Shown here piece after piece: positions 45,143 through 54,547 of a DNA stretch of 64,000 bases (its first letter is position 1; the number at the start of each line of letters is the position of its first letter). Where the stretch lies: positions 248,001 through 312,000 of the forward strand of contig NZ_JAGSPK010000001.1 of the NCBI RefSeq assembly GCF_018139565.1. Direction: 5' to 3'. A program made the position numbers and the translations under genes. The notes below the pieces were generated by a model. It ran no database searches and was not told the DNA's origin. It was given only the letters and a program-made list of their open reading frames with translations. The stretch is from Cognatundibacterium rivi. Lineage in GTDB: Bacteria; Pseudomonadota; Gammaproteobacteria; Burkholderiales; Burkholderiaceae_D.

Positions 45143-47497
45143 TCATGCTGTTTTTGAGTCTGGTGCTAACTTTAACAGCAAAATCGCTACTTTTGCACCG
45201 TTTGTATCACTACGATTCTGAATATCGATACGACCACCGTGTTCGTCGATGATTTTCTTCACCATGGCAAGTCCTAATCCGGTTCCGCGCGGTTTCGATG
45301 TGGCATAAGGTTCGAATGCACGCGCCAGAATTTTGCTGGAAAATCCGGGGCCGTTATCGATAATTGACAGCTTCACTGCGCAGCAGACGTCCTGCGCTTT
45401 GCTGCTGTAATGAACGACTTCGGTGGTCACATCGATGCGTGGCGGCACGTCGGACTGCGGATGATCGGCAACGGCATCCTGTGCATTTTGCAACAGGTTA
45501 TGGATGACCTGGCGCAGTTGCGTTGCGTCGCCCATAATTTTCGGTAAATCCGGTGCCAGATGCAGGCGGATGATATCGCGGTCATCGCCCGCCAGATACA
45601 GATGCAGCACTTCATCGATCAGCTCACCGAGATCCAGTTGCGACAAGACGGCTGGCGGTGTTTTCGCATAATCGCGGAAGTCATCGACCATGCGCTTCAT
45701 CGATGACACCTGATTCACTATCGTCGTTGTGCTCTTATTCAGAATCGCGACATCCGCTTCGTTGAGCTTGTCCTGCAATTTCATTTGCAGACGTTCTGCG
45801 GATAATTGTATCGGCGTCAGTGGATTTTTAATTTCGTGTGCCAGCCGTCGCGCCACTTCGCCCCAGGCAATGGAGCGCTGCGCGGAGATGATGTTGCTGA
45901 TGTCATCAAACACAATGACATAACCGTTGCCTGCGCCGACCGGCAAATGTGAGCCACGGGCGAGCAGCGTAATCGTCTGTTTATCGTCATTTGGCATCGC
46001 GCCCGAGGCTGGCTCTGCTGTTTTGACTGCATCAGGACGCGGCACTTCAATTTGTTGTTGCCAGTGTTCCTGTTGCTCTTTACCACCGGCGGCCGATTGT
46101 GCGTGCTGTTCTGAAAAGGCTTTGTCGATGGCATTGGCAAATTCATGCATGCCATTGATATCCACCAGCGGCTGGCCGATCTCTGCTTCTAATGGCCGTT
46201 GCAATATGCGTTCGACGGATTCGTTGCACGTTACCAGATGACCCGCCTGATCCAATACCATCACGCCTGCCGACATATTGGCCAGCACCGATTCCAGATA
46301 GGCTTTGGCATTTTCCAGTTCACTACGGTTTTTTTCGACAGCGGCACGGGCGTCGAATAACTGGCGTGTCATGGTGTTAAACGATTTCGTCAGGCTGCCC
46401 AGTTCATCCGTGCTGGTGACGATAGGGCGTGGTGAAAAATCCCCTTCGGTGACGGCTTTCGTTCCTTCCGCCAGCAACAGCAAGGGACGCGCAAGCTCGC
46501 CGGAAATCAGGAAGGCACTGGCAATAGCGGCAAAAATAGCCAGTAACAAGGTCAGCGTCAGCGTAAAAATATACATTGTTTTCAGGCTGCCCCGGCCCAG
46601 CGAACGCAACTGATATTCGGTCGATGCATTGCGCAGAGCTTCGGCATGCGCTGCCAGATTTGAGGGAACCGGTTGTATCAGCTGCAGAAAATAGGTTTCC
46701 CGCTGCAACGACAGCGCCATATCACTTGCCTGCAACTGTATGACCACACGCGAACGCAGGGTTTTATTGTTCTCCGGTGGAAGAATCGGACGTTTTGCGT
46801 CGCTCAACCCGGTATTTTTATTCGCCTCGGCGGGGTCCGGCGTATTAATTTTTTCATCGATGGCAGCAAAGATGCGCGAATTACGTGCTTGCCGCAGCAT
46901 GTCTGACGTTGGCAGCTCCGGCACCAGCCGTCCAAAATTCTGGCTGGCGGTAGCAACCAGTCTGCCGCGGCTGTTAACGATCGTGGCTTCCTGCACCAGC
47001 GCCCGTTCGCGCAGGCGCGATAATTTGATAGATAAAGGCGTGTCTGACGGTGTTGATAACTCACTCGCCATTTCACGTGCTTTTGCCTGCAGATCGGCCA
47101 GCAGAAAATCGAGTGCTGCCAGACCGAGATTTTTGCCGGAATCCAGAGCAGATTCTACTTTGACGTCAAACCAGGATTCTATTGAGCGCGACACGAAAGT
47201 GACGGATACCGCATAGATGACTGAGCCCGGCAGTATGCCGACCAGCGCAAACAGCAATACCAGCCTCGTCATCAGTTTGGAACCGAATTCACGGCTGCGG
47301 AAACGGCTGAATAAACGCCATACCAAGGCGGAGATCAGCAGTAATAAAGCGGAGGCGACGACGGCATTGGCACCAAGCAGCCAGCCATAGTAAGGCTCAA
47401 AATTGGCGGAATTTTCAGAAGCGGTCGTCAGTAAAAACAGCAGGATACTCATCAGAGCACCGCCGATAATCAAGGCATACCGCAAAAATCTTGTCAC
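45143..47497 (-). CDS. NtrY-like sensor histidine kinase
   Basis: The 784-residue membrane kinase has three hydrophobic segments in the first 110 residues, a periplasmic region, a fourth segment near 315-335, HAMP, PAS, then HisKA with phospho-acceptor His in RRLAHEIKNPLTPIQLSAER and an ATPase domain (NLLQNAQDAV, DNGPGF, GTGLGLAMVKKI). It overlaps the DUF4390 gene by 4 bp and precedes its regulator by 99 bp. NtrY homologues sense nitrogen or redox state; the signal here is unknown. Confidence 0.93.
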   Translation of the reverse strand: MTRFLRYALIIGGALMSILLFLLTTASENSANFEPYYGWLLGANAVVASALLLLISALVWRLFSRFRSREFGSKLMTRLVLLFALVGILPGSVIYAVSVTFVSRSIESWFDVKVESALDSGKNLGLAALDFLLADLQAKAREMASELSTPSDTPLSIKLSRLRERALVQEATIVNSRGRLVATASQNFGRLVPELPTSDMLRQARNSRIFAAIDEKINTPDPAEANKNTGLSDAKRPILPPENNKTLRSRVVIQLQASDMALSLQRETYFLQLIQPVPSNLAAHAEALRNASTEYQLRSLGRGSLKTMYIFTLTLTLLLAIFAAIASAFLISGELARPLLLLAEGTKAVTEGDFSPRPIVTSTDELGSLTKSFNTMTRQLFDARAAVEKNRSELENAKAYLESVLANMSAGVMVLDQAGHLVTCNESVERILQRPLEAEIGQPLVDINGMHEFANAIDKAFSEQHAQSAAGGKEQQEHWQQQIEVPRPDAVKTAEPASGAMPNDDKQTITLLARGSHLPVGAGNGYVIVFDDISNIISAQRSIAWGEVARRLAHEIKNPLTPIQLSAERLQMKLQDKLNEADVAILNKSTTTIVNQVSSMKRMVDDFRDYAKTPPAVLSQLDLGELIDEVLHLYLAGDDRDIIRLHLAPDLPKIMGDATQLRQVIHNLLQNAQDAVADHPQSDVPPRIDVTTEVVHYSSKAQDVCCAVKLSIIDNGPGFSSKILARAFEPYATSKPRGTGLGLAMVKKIIDEHGGRIDIQNRSDTNGAKVAILLLKLAPDSKTA

Positions 47498-48081
47498 TTG
47501 TCTTCAGCCTTGAAGGTAAAGCGTTTCCAGTCTGAAGAGAAGCGCCAGTCGCTGTTATTGAGCGAGGTAATCAGGAAGGTCTTGGGCAGATAACTCAGAT
47601 CGAGCTTCAGTTTGACGGCGACGTTGTAGACTGCACCGGCGGTCAGTGTGCCTTTATCGGCGACGACCCAGCGTCGTGGCCGCAGTACCAGCGCGAGCGC
47701 GTCTTCGAGCGTGGCAAAATTCTGTTGCAAGCCCTGATTAATCGTGGCGGTGTATTGCCTTGTCCAGGGGTTGTAGCCGATACGGACAGTTTGCACCGCG
47801 CGTATGGTTTTTTCATCAAACCAGTACCAGCGGGGACGGGTCAGCTCGACTTCTGTGGTGAATGAGATCGGAATTTCTTTGGCGATCGCATCGGTCAGCG
47901 CATGGCTGAGTTCGAACGAAAAGCTGGCTGCCAGACGGTAGCCTTCATCACTTGCTTCGATTCTGGCTGAGGTAACTTCGGCTTCTGCCGCATGCACCGC
48001 CGGGACGATGAGCAACGCCAATAGCGCTAACACAAGTGTCAGCGCTAAGCGGCGTAGGTGATCGTTCAGACGAAGGAGCAT
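47494..48081 (-). CDS. DUF4390 family exported protein
   Basis: Start 48081 gives 195 residues (MLLRLNDHLRRLAL), with a signal peptide ending VHAAEAEV. A TTG ten codons upstream would also be in frame, and neither has a strong ribosome-binding site. The domain text FSFELSHALTDAIAKEIPIS and RPRWYWFDEKTI fits DUF4390, which is always found beside ntrY in betaproteobacteria. Its role may be to modulate the kinase at the periplasmic face (inference). Confidence 0.85.
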   Translation of the reverse strand: MLLRLNDHLRRLALTLVLALLALLIVPAVHAAEAEVTSARIEASDEGYRLAASFSFELSHALTDAIAKEIPISFTTEVELTRPRWYWFDEKTIRAVQTVRIGYNPWTRQYTATINQGLQQNFATLEDALALVLRPRRWVVADKGTLTAGAVYNVAVKLKLDLSYLPKTFLITSLNNSDWRFSSDWKRFTFKAEDK

Positions 48082-48137
48082 GCAATCAGGAAATAAAAAT
48101 CGTAGCCCCAATGATAACTTGAAGCGTGTGTTTTCCG

Positions 48138-49550
48138 TTAGCTTTGCCCGGGTTTTTGAAACAAGGCATAGAACAAACCGTCATGTTCGTTGTTTGCATC
48201 GGACGGATTGGCCATAGTTGGCAATAATTGACCTGGTGCATCAAGCCGGATGGCGCCATGCCGTGCGACAAAGGCGGCAGCCTGTGCTTCCGATTCGGCT
48301 GGCCAGATTGAGCAGGTAACCATCAGCATTTTGCCGCCGGGTGCCAGCATACGCCACAGATTATCGAGAATACGCGACGATAAGGCGGCGAGTTGCGCGG
48401 TATCGGTCTTGCGGCGTAACCAGCGGCTATCCGGATGACGGCGTACGACGCCCGACGCGGTGCAGGGGACATCGGCGAGTATCCGGTCAAATGCCTTGTT
48501 ATCCCACCAGCCAGAACGGCTGGCATCGCCTTCTTTGATGGTCGCTGATAATTTCAACCTGCTCAGATTTTCCTGTATGCGTTTGACGCGCAAAGGATCG
48601 ATATCCAGCGCCAGCAGATTGACATCGGCGAGTTCCAATACATGGCAGGTTTTACCACCCGGTGCCGCACAGGCATCGAGCACCCGCATCCCGTCTTGTA
48701 CGTCCAATAGCGGTGCGGCGAGTTGTGCTGCTGCATCCTGCACCGAAACCATGCCGTCTTCGAAGCCTGGAATACTGCTGACTGGCAAAGGCTTGGCCAG
48801 ACGCACCGCAAACGGCCCAATCTGTGACGCCTCAATTTGCTGTTCCGCCAATAATTGCAAATAGGCGGCGGTGCTGGTGAGACGGCGGTTCACGCGCAAG
48901 GTCAGCGGCGGGGCATGGTTGCCGGCCGTTAAGATCGCTTGCCAGTCATCCGGATAGGCTGCTTTGGTCTGGTCTACCCACCACTGCGGATAATTCCAGA
49001 CCGCCGCCGGTTGCTTCATGACGAGCTTGAGTAATTCTTCTTTTTCACGCAGATAGCGGCGCAACACCGCGTTCACCATGCCTTTGGCAAATACCATGTG
49101 AGCATTGGCGCTGGCGGCAGTGACGGCCTGATCAACCACTACAAAATCTTCATACGGCGCGTCTTCACCTTCATTTTTCACCAGCAAAGTCAGGGCGCAG
49201 CAGAGCAAGCCGTACAACAGCGCCGGTTCTGGCGCTTTATTTGTCATGGCTTTGAGCAGAGCATCCACCCGTCCGACCTGACGCATCGTCCGGTAAGAAA
49301 TATCCTGCATCGCGCCACGCGCCTGCGGCAATGCATTGGTTTGTAGAAAAACTTTTGCTAAGGCCTGTGGCAGCGCCATGCCTTCGAGCACATAAGCAAC
49401 CGCCTGAGCCGCACCGGAAAGGCTGAAAGCCAGTGAATCCGGCTTCAGCTCCAGCAGTGGCGCTGGTGGCTGAGCTTCAGGCGCCGCAGCGACTGTACGA
49501 GCAGGTTTGATGGCAGGTTTGCCGAGGATTTTTCTTGGTTGTTCGTGCAT
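48138..49550 (-). CDS. rsmB: 16S rRNA (cytosine(967)-C(5))-methyltransferase
   Basis: RsmB methylates C967 of 16S rRNA. The start at 49550 (MHEQPRKILG) gives 470 residues with an N-terminal NusB-like RNA-binding domain and a C-terminal methyltransferase: SAM loop DACAAPGGKTCHVLEL, ADVPCTASGVVRRHPD and the second catalytic Cys in MVTCSIWP. The upstream lysE-like stop is one base before this start, so translation may be coupled. Confidence 0.95.
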   Translation of the reverse strand: MHEQPRKILGKPAIKPARTVAAAPEAQPPAPLLELKPDSLAFSLSGAAQAVAYVLEGMALPQALAKVFLQTNALPQARGAMQDISYRTMRQVGRVDALLKAMTNKAPEPALLYGLLCCALTLLVKNEGEDAPYEDFVVVDQAVTAASANAHMVFAKGMVNAVLRRYLREKEELLKLVMKQPAAVWNYPQWWVDQTKAAYPDDWQAILTAGNHAPPLTLRVNRRLTSTAAYLQLLAEQQIEASQIGPFAVRLAKPLPVSSIPGFEDGMVSVQDAAAQLAAPLLDVQDGMRVLDACAAPGGKTCHVLELADVNLLALDIDPLRVKRIQENLSRLKLSATIKEGDASRSGWWDNKAFDRILADVPCTASGVVRRHPDSRWLRRKTDTAQLAALSSRILDNLWRMLAPGGKMLMVTCSIWPAESEAQAAAFVARHGAIRLDAPGQLLPTMANPSDANNEHDGLFYALFQKPGQS

Positions 49551-49551
49551 A

Positions 49552-50190
49552 TTATTGTTTGGTGAGTAGCAATTTGATTCCCAGACCGACAAATGCTGTT
49601 CCGACAAAGCGCTCCAGCCAGAGTTTGTAGCGGGGATTCTGACTTGCGCGGCGCGCTAGTGTACCAGCCAGAAAGGCCGTACCGCTATTCCAGAGCGTAC
49701 TCATCAGGACGAAGGTGGCGCCGAGCAGCAGAAATGCCGATGTTTTGTGATTCGCATCGGTTGAAACAAATTGCGGAAAAAACGACAGAAAAAACAGCAC
49801 TACTTTCGGATTGAGAATATTGGTCAGTACCGCTTGCCAGAAAATTTTCTGCAGCGGGCGGCGCTCCGGTTCGGTTGAACGTGCAATCAAGACGGCTGGT
49901 TTGCTGAACAACATCCTGACACCAAGGTAAATCAGATAGGCACCGCCTGCCAGCTTAATGATGGTGAAGGCGAGCGCCGAGGTGGCAATGATTGCGGTCA
50001 GGCCGAATGCTGATGCGAACGCGTGAAACAGGCAGCCAACCGAGATGCCGAGCGCAGAAATGAGGCCTGCTGTGCGACCCTGAGCGATACTGCGCCCAAC
50101 GATGTAGGCGGTATCAGGCCCGGGCGTTGCATTGAGCAACATCACTGCCAGACAAAACAAACCAAAATGAATGATGCCAAATTGTTCCAT
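49552..50190 (-). CDS. LysE/RhtB-family amino acid exporter
   Basis: The 212-residue inner-membrane protein has about six hydrophobic segments and the family signature LNATPGPDTAYIVGRSIAQG near residue 20-40. Members export lysine, threonine, homoserine or related compounds. It lies directly before rsmB and 30 bp after the alpha/beta hydrolase gene. The cargo cannot be read from sequence. Confidence 0.93.
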   Translation of the reverse strand: MEQFGIIHFGLFCLAVMLLNATPGPDTAYIVGRSIAQGRTAGLISALGISVGCLFHAFASAFGLTAIIATSALAFTIIKLAGGAYLIYLGVRMLFSKPAVLIARSTEPERRPLQKIFWQAVLTNILNPKVVLFFLSFFPQFVSTDANHKTSAFLLLGATFVLMSTLWNSGTAFLAGTLARRASQNPRYKLWLERFVGTAFVGLGIKLLLTKQ

Positions 50191-50220
50191 ACTTATTTCC
50201 CAGGTGATTCAGTTGGCGGC

Positions 50221-51108
50221 TCAGGTTTCTGTTGTATGGGACATTGCTGTGAGCTGCGTCAGATGTTGTTGCTCCAGCCATGTACGCAGATCGTCAAAGA
50301 CCGGTGTCGCATCAAGCTCATTAAAAATTTCGTGATAAAAACCGTCGTAATAATGTGCTGTCATTAGCGCTGGGGATAGCGCTTCTTCAAAGCGACGGCT
50401 GCCATCGGGATCAACCAGATGATCTTCTTCAGCGACCAGCAGCAGCACAGGAACCACAATATCCCGGACGTGCTGATGGGTAAACGCCATGGCTGCCTGC
50501 ATGCTGCGCAGCAGACGAGCGCTGATTTTTGGGTGTACCAGCGCATCATTCTGATACGCCTGAACCACTTCGGCATCATGTGACAGATAACGGGTTTTCA
50601 GGCCATTCGGCAGCCCTGTCCCAGGAAACAGGGCTAACGCCACTTTGGCCAGTTGTTGCTCAAAACCGGACATACGAATTGCCAGAGCCGGGGATGACAG
50701 TATCAGTGCCCTGACCGGTGCCAGATTTCCGGCAACAAAACGGGCGGCGAATAAGCCACCCATGCTGTGTCCCAGCAAAATAGGTGGTGCCGCCAGTTGC
50801 TGACTGAAATCCTGAATGATAGTTTGCGCATCTCTCAGTATGGCGTCGTCGTCAGGGACATCTCCGGCATTGCCAGAGGATTTGCCATGACCACGGTGGT
50901 CATAAGTGCGGACCGCAAAACCGAGGGCATTAAAAAACCGGGCAATGTGCGCATAACGGCCACAGTGTTCGCCTAATCCGTGCATGAGCAGCACACCTTG
51001 CGGTAATGAACCTCCGCTGGTGGTGAGCGGCCAGTCACGCACGAACAGGCGGGCGCCATCCTGCATCGATAAATCAAATTCCCTGGTATTTTCGATATGA
51101 GCCGTCAT
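50221..51108 (-). CDS. Alpha/beta hydrolase (monoacylglycerol lipase type)
   Basis: The 295-residue product has the oxyanion region LLMHGLGEHCGRYAHIARFF, YDHRGHGKSSG, and the nucleophile elbow GHSMGG; the acid and His are in VAEEDHLVDPDGSRRF and DGFYHEIFNE. This is the pattern of monoacylglycerol lipase/lysophospholipase L2-like enzymes. No signal peptide. It is 3 bp after the DUF1840 gene. Confidence 0.92.
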   Translation of the reverse strand: MTAHIENTREFDLSMQDGARLFVRDWPLTTSGGSLPQGVLLMHGLGEHCGRYAHIARFFNALGFAVRTYDHRGHGKSSGNAGDVPDDDAILRDAQTIIQDFSQQLAAPPILLGHSMGGLFAARFVAGNLAPVRALILSSPALAIRMSGFEQQLAKVALALFPGTGLPNGLKTRYLSHDAEVVQAYQNDALVHPKISARLLRSMQAAMAFTHQHVRDIVVPVLLLVAEEDHLVDPDGSRRFEEALSPALMTAHYYDGFYHEIFNELDATPVFDDLRTWLEQQHLTQLTAMSHTTET

Positions 51109-51111
51109 GAA

Positions 51112-51456
51112 TCAGACACCCCACACCACGTCTTTTTGCATTTTTTGTGCAGCCTGCAGCATCTCCAGCACAGGAAATGCCCGTGTGGCGAATGACACCG
51201 TTACCGGTTTTTCATGTTCATTTTCGTCGTCGGTTGCATTGTGATGCATGTTGACATCGTGTGCGACTTCAGTAGAAACAGAGTGGATTTTGCTCTCGGC
51301 AATGGCCGCTTCGATGCTGGCGATAGCTGCCGGTAATTCAGCGGTCGTGATGATGCCTTGTTCTACATCCTTGTGCAGCAGATCCAGAATACGTCGTGCA
51401 TGTTCTTTGTACATGACGATTTCTGCGGCTGCTTTTGATTTGAATGTGATCAGCAT
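51112..51456 (-). CDS. DUF1840 family protein
   Basis: The 114-residue product starts MLITFKSKAAAEIVMYKEHA, the conserved head of DUF1840, a small betaproteobacterial/gammaproteobacterial family of unknown function. The centre is acidic and His-rich (HDVNMHHNATDDENEHEKP), which might bind metal, and the C-terminus has FATRAFPVLEMLQAA. AGGAGA precedes the start. It is followed at 3 bp by the hydrolase. Confidence 0.9.
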   Translation of the reverse strand: MLITFKSKAAAEIVMYKEHARRILDLLHKDVEQGIITTAELPAAIASIEAAIAESKIHSVSTEVAHDVNMHHNATDDENEHEKPVTVSFATRAFPVLEMLQAAQKMQKDVVWGV

Positions 51457-51619
51457 GAGGGTCTCCTTTTTTGGAGTGTCAGAGAGATGGTATCAGACAC
51501 GGCGTTCACGTATGGTTTGCTGTTGCTGCGGAAAACTATGCCGGGAAACAATGGCAGAGGATAGTAAATATGGTTGAAGCTATCATAATCGCAATTGCCG
51601 TATTTTTGTGATTTGTGGT

Positions 51620-52117
51620 TTAGTCGGTTTTGAATGAGCTCATGTAAGTATCGATGATGTCCTGTGTCAGTTTTTTTGCCGGACCGATCGCAATCACCTG
51701 ATATACCCTTGATCCGCGGATGATGAAACGGGCAGCCATTGTGACCACACCGCCATCGGGTAATTTTCCCTGCATTTCAACGATACCGTCGGGGCTGCTG
51801 GCCGCTTGTGTGATCTGCCCATGTATGTTTTTCAGCATCCCATCTTTCATCGCTTCTGCAACGATGCCTGCTTTGCCGGGGTCATCCAGTTTGACGCTGC
51901 CGACTGCGAAATTAACGCCTGCGGCATCGGCGGCGGTCATCTGCATGTTCAGCGTCAGCCCGGTGAGTTGCATGTCCCGGCTAAAACTGGCCGGCTTTGC
52001 CGGCATTAGTACCCGAAATGGAGCATCGCTGCCCCTGACTTCGCGCCAGTCAAACTGCGGACTGCATGCCAGCAGCATCAGTATCGCGGCAGTGCTCAGA
52101 ATTTTTTTAGTCAACAT
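51620..52117 (-). CDS. Small hypothetical lipoprotein
   Basis: The 165-residue product has a lipobox LLAC (Cys18) and a mature part beginning SPQFDWREVRGSDAPFRVL. The pattern of short beta strands (FAVGSVKLDD, VYQVIAIGP) recurs in conserved betaproteobacterial lipoproteins of unknown function. It lies 43 bp after the DMT transporter stop on the same strand. Confidence 0.8.
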   Translation of the reverse strand: MLTKKILSTAAILMLLACSPQFDWREVRGSDAPFRVLMPAKPASFSRDMQLTGLTLNMQMTAADAAGVNFAVGSVKLDDPGKAGIVAEAMKDGMLKNIHGQITQAASSPDGIVEMQGKLPDGGVVTMAARFIIRGSRVYQVIAIGPAKKLTQDIIDTYMSSFKTD

Positions 52118-52160
52118 GGTTCACCAACAGATCGTCGAAATAGGTAGAAATAGGGGAGTA

Positions 52161-53108
52161 TCACTCCTGCTTACTCTGGAATCCGCGTAAAGCAAAGGCG
52201 ACACCAAGGCAAAGTAATAATACTCCCAGGAGTATCTGCGGAGCAGGAACAGTCTGGCGCAGTATGAATGCATACAACAGCGCCGCCAGAGTTTCAAACA
52301 CAATCAACTGTCCACTGAGGCTGGTGGCTAATTTCTGACTCGCGCGATTCCATAGCAGTGTACCCAGCCAGGATGCCAGTAATCCCAGTATCAGCATACC
52401 GACGATAAATTTACCCGGGTTGCTGCCGAATGGGAAATCATAGACGGGCGTTGGCCGCATCGTCTGCACCAGACCGTAGAGCAGAAAACCACACAAGGCG
52501 AGCGGCAAGGTTGCTAATCCCTGTGCGGTTGCCCAGGTGCCGGATTGAATCTGCGGGTTATTTTTCAAATAGCGGCTGTTCATGATTGGATACCAGGTCC
52601 ATGCAGCGACTGCAATCAACGCCAGGCCAGCCCCTTTCAAGTAATCGCTGATGGAGCGTCGCCCATCAAGATGACGTAATTCTTCGCTGTTGACCAGCAT
52701 GATGCCGCAAAAAATCAGCAATAGTGGCAGCACGAGTTTTTTCCACGCGATGGATTCAGACGGATGATGCGGCGACCAGTTTGCAAAGACCGCGATCATC
52801 ACCGGCAAGGTGCCGATCAACATGGTTGGCAGCGGCGCATCGGCAAGCTGAATCGCACTGGCCAGCGCGGCGTAATAAATGATATTGCCGACTGCCGCCA
52901 GTTTCAGTGCGCTGTGCCAGTCAGTTTTGCTGAGGCTAAGAATACGGCGGCGGTCAAACCATGCAGGAATAAGAGCAATCAGCCCAAATGCCAGGTAGCG
53001 GCCAAATGACAGCACCACGCCGGGATAATCCGGCAATAACAAAGGGGTAATAAAGACCAGACCCCATAATAAACCTGCACCCAGCGCAGCGAGGACGCCG
53101 CCTATCAT
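52161..53108 (-). CDS. DMT/EamA-family transporter
   Basis: The 315-residue product has about ten hydrophobic segments in two five-helix halves, as in EamA permeases (GGVLAALGAGLLWGLVF at the start, and FETLAALLYAFILR then PAPQILLGVLLLCLGVAFA at the end). These export or import small metabolites; the substrate is unknown. A short ATACTCC/GGAGTAT palindrome in its 3' part is probably coincidental. Confidence 0.9.
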   Translation of the reverse strand: MIGGVLAALGAGLLWGLVFITPLLLPDYPGVVLSFGRYLAFGLIALIPAWFDRRRILSLSKTDWHSALKLAAVGNIIYYAALASAIQLADAPLPTMLIGTLPVMIAVFANWSPHHPSESIAWKKLVLPLLLIFCGIMLVNSEELRHLDGRRSISDYLKGAGLALIAVAAWTWYPIMNSRYLKNNPQIQSGTWATAQGLATLPLALCGFLLYGLVQTMRPTPVYDFPFGSNPGKFIVGMLILGLLASWLGTLLWNRASQKLATSLSGQLIVFETLAALLYAFILRQTVPAPQILLGVLLLCLGVAFALRGFQSKQE

Positions 53109-53346
53109 CTTGCCACACTCGTCAACACACTCATCAAATATCCCGCTTATTTACTCAAGCTGACATCATAGTGGGTTTGATATTGTTACAGGACATATCG
53201 GCACAAACACAACAAAGTGCATGCTTTTACCGTCGGATACATCTCTATGGTTTTGTGATGACAGTGGGGTATCATAGGAAACGGTAAAACTGCTTCGTCT
53301 GTTGCTGACGAAGCTTACGATTTTCTCTTTCTTCATTGGTGCTGCG

Positions 53347-53715
53347 ATGTCGCTTCGTCATTCTGTCCTGTTGGCTTTGTTTCCTTTATTTTTGTTGAGT
53401 GCATGCGAACGTCTTGGTATTGCTGACCCGGCGAAAGAAGCGGCACAAAAGGAATCTGATGCGCGTGCGACCGGCAGTGCCTGTCGTCATGCCGGTCGCG
53501 CGATTGAAGACTGTTATGCGCTCAATCCTGATGCTGCGCGATCATCTGTGTACGCCGGATGGAAAGAGATGAATGACTATATGCGTGAAAACAAGATAGA
53601 TAACGTCAAACCAGAAATTGCGTCAAACGCGCCGCCAGTGAAAGATGATGCGAGTGCCTCGGAGTCGGCATCTGCATCTGCTTCGGAATCCGCGTCTGCC
53701 AAATCAAAAAAATAG
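53347..53715 (+). CDS. Hypothetical lipoprotein with Ser/Ala-rich tail
   Basis: Start 53347 (MSLRHSVLLALFPLFLLSAC) gives 122 residues with lipobox LSAC (Cys20); an upstream in-frame start adds a second hydrophobic stretch and is less likely. The centre has a conserved-looking CRHAGRAIEDCYALNPDAA with a Cys pair, and the C-terminus is low-complexity (ASESASASASESASAKSKK). Function unknown. It precedes the acetyltransferase by 11 bp. Confidence 0.8.
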   Translation: MSLRHSVLLALFPLFLLSACERLGIADPAKEAAQKESDARATGSACRHAGRAIEDCYALNPDAARSSVYAGWKEMNDYMRENKIDNVKPEIASNAPPVKDDASASESASASASESASAKSKK

Positions 53716-53726
53716 CTTGGCGCCGT

Positions 53727-54230
53727 ATGTCGTTACAAATTCGTTTGATGCGTGAGCAGGATATCGCTGCGGTATTCGAGGTGCAGACGCAGGCCTATGT
53801 GAGCGCGATGGTCGAGGCGGAGAGTATTTTTCGTGCACGACTGAGAGCGGCGCCTGTTACCTGTTGGGTTGCAGAGGATGCTGAAGTGGGCGTCTGCGCG
53901 TATCTGATGGCTTATCCCTCAAGCCTTGGGAAGATTTCATCTCTGGGCAGTGATTTTGATCCGGCAAGGGATGCCGATAGTCTGTATCTGCATGATCTTG
54001 CCGTTGGTACGGCGATGCATGGACGTGGTGTTGGCGTGCAGTTGGTCGAACATGCGCAAGCATACGCGCGCAGTACCGGTTGGACGACACTGCATCTGGT
54101 CTCAGTACAAAGTACGAAATCGTTCTGGCAAAAGCAGGGATTTGTTGAAGTGACGGCGTTATCGCCAGAGCAGACATCGGCACTGATGACGTACTCTGGC
54201 CCGGCTTATTACTGTATGAAACAGTTATAG
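53727..54230 (+). CDS. GNAT-family N-acetyltransferase
   Basis: The 167-residue product has the GNAT fold: MREQDIAAVFEVQTQAY at the start, LYLHDLAVGTAMHGRGVG with the acetyl-CoA loop (R/Q-x-x-G-x-G type, here MHGRGVG), and FWQKQGFVEV near the end. The acceptor is unknown. It is the second gene after the lipoprotein and converges on the DUF1161 gene. Confidence 0.9.
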   Translation: MSLQIRLMREQDIAAVFEVQTQAYVSAMVEAESIFRARLRAAPVTCWVAEDAEVGVCAYLMAYPSSLGKISSLGSDFDPARDADSLYLHDLAVGTAMHGRGVGVQLVEHAQAYARSTGWTTLHLVSVQSTKSFWQKQGFVEVTALSPEQTSALMTYSGPAYYCMKQL

Positions 54231-54248
54231 ACGAATAGAAGAGACGGT

Positions 54249-54509
54249 TTATTCTTCAGTTTTTTTCTTGGTTTTCTGTTTTTGGTAAATGATTTTTTTG
54301 CTGCCACCTTCACAGACCCCGACGACGCGCAACTTGGTTTCTGTGTCTTTTGGTACGACTTTGAGAGAGTAATCACTGACCCCTTTGCCTTCTAACTTGG
54401 CATTGATTTTGTCCATGATCGCTTCGCATGGCGTGACTGCCGCCCAGCTCGATGCGCTGCATAGCAGTAAGCCTGATACCAGACTTTTAGTAAAAATAGG
54501 ATTCCTCAT
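54249..54509 (-). CDS. DUF1161 family exported protein
   Basis: The 86-residue product has a signal peptide ending ASSWAA and the family core TPCEAIMDKINAKLEGKGV and VVGVCEGGSKKIIYQ with two cysteines. The C-terminal tail is Lys/Glu-rich. DUF1161 proteins are small periplasmic proteins without known function. AGGAGAAG precedes the start. Confidence 0.9.
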   Translation of the reverse strand: MRNPIFTKSLVSGLLLCSASSWAAVTPCEAIMDKINAKLEGKGVSDYSLKVVPKDTETKLRVVGVCEGGSKKIIYQKQKTKKKTEE

Positions 54510-54547
54510 TTTGTCTTCTCCTTTTCCATGGATGATTTGCTGTTATA

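Noticed and set aside
52142..52232. GGGGAGTAT and ATACTCC-CA-GGAGTAT motifs similar to the palindrome of the 49-bp repeat
   Set aside because: They do not extend into the rest of the 49-bp element, and the second lies in the conserved coding sequence QILLGVLLL of the DMT transporter, so chance similarity is enough.
53660..53712. Ser/Ala-rich repeat as a possible phase-variable tract
   Set aside because: The codons for the ASESASAS segment are mixed, so it is not a simple-sequence repeat prone to slippage.
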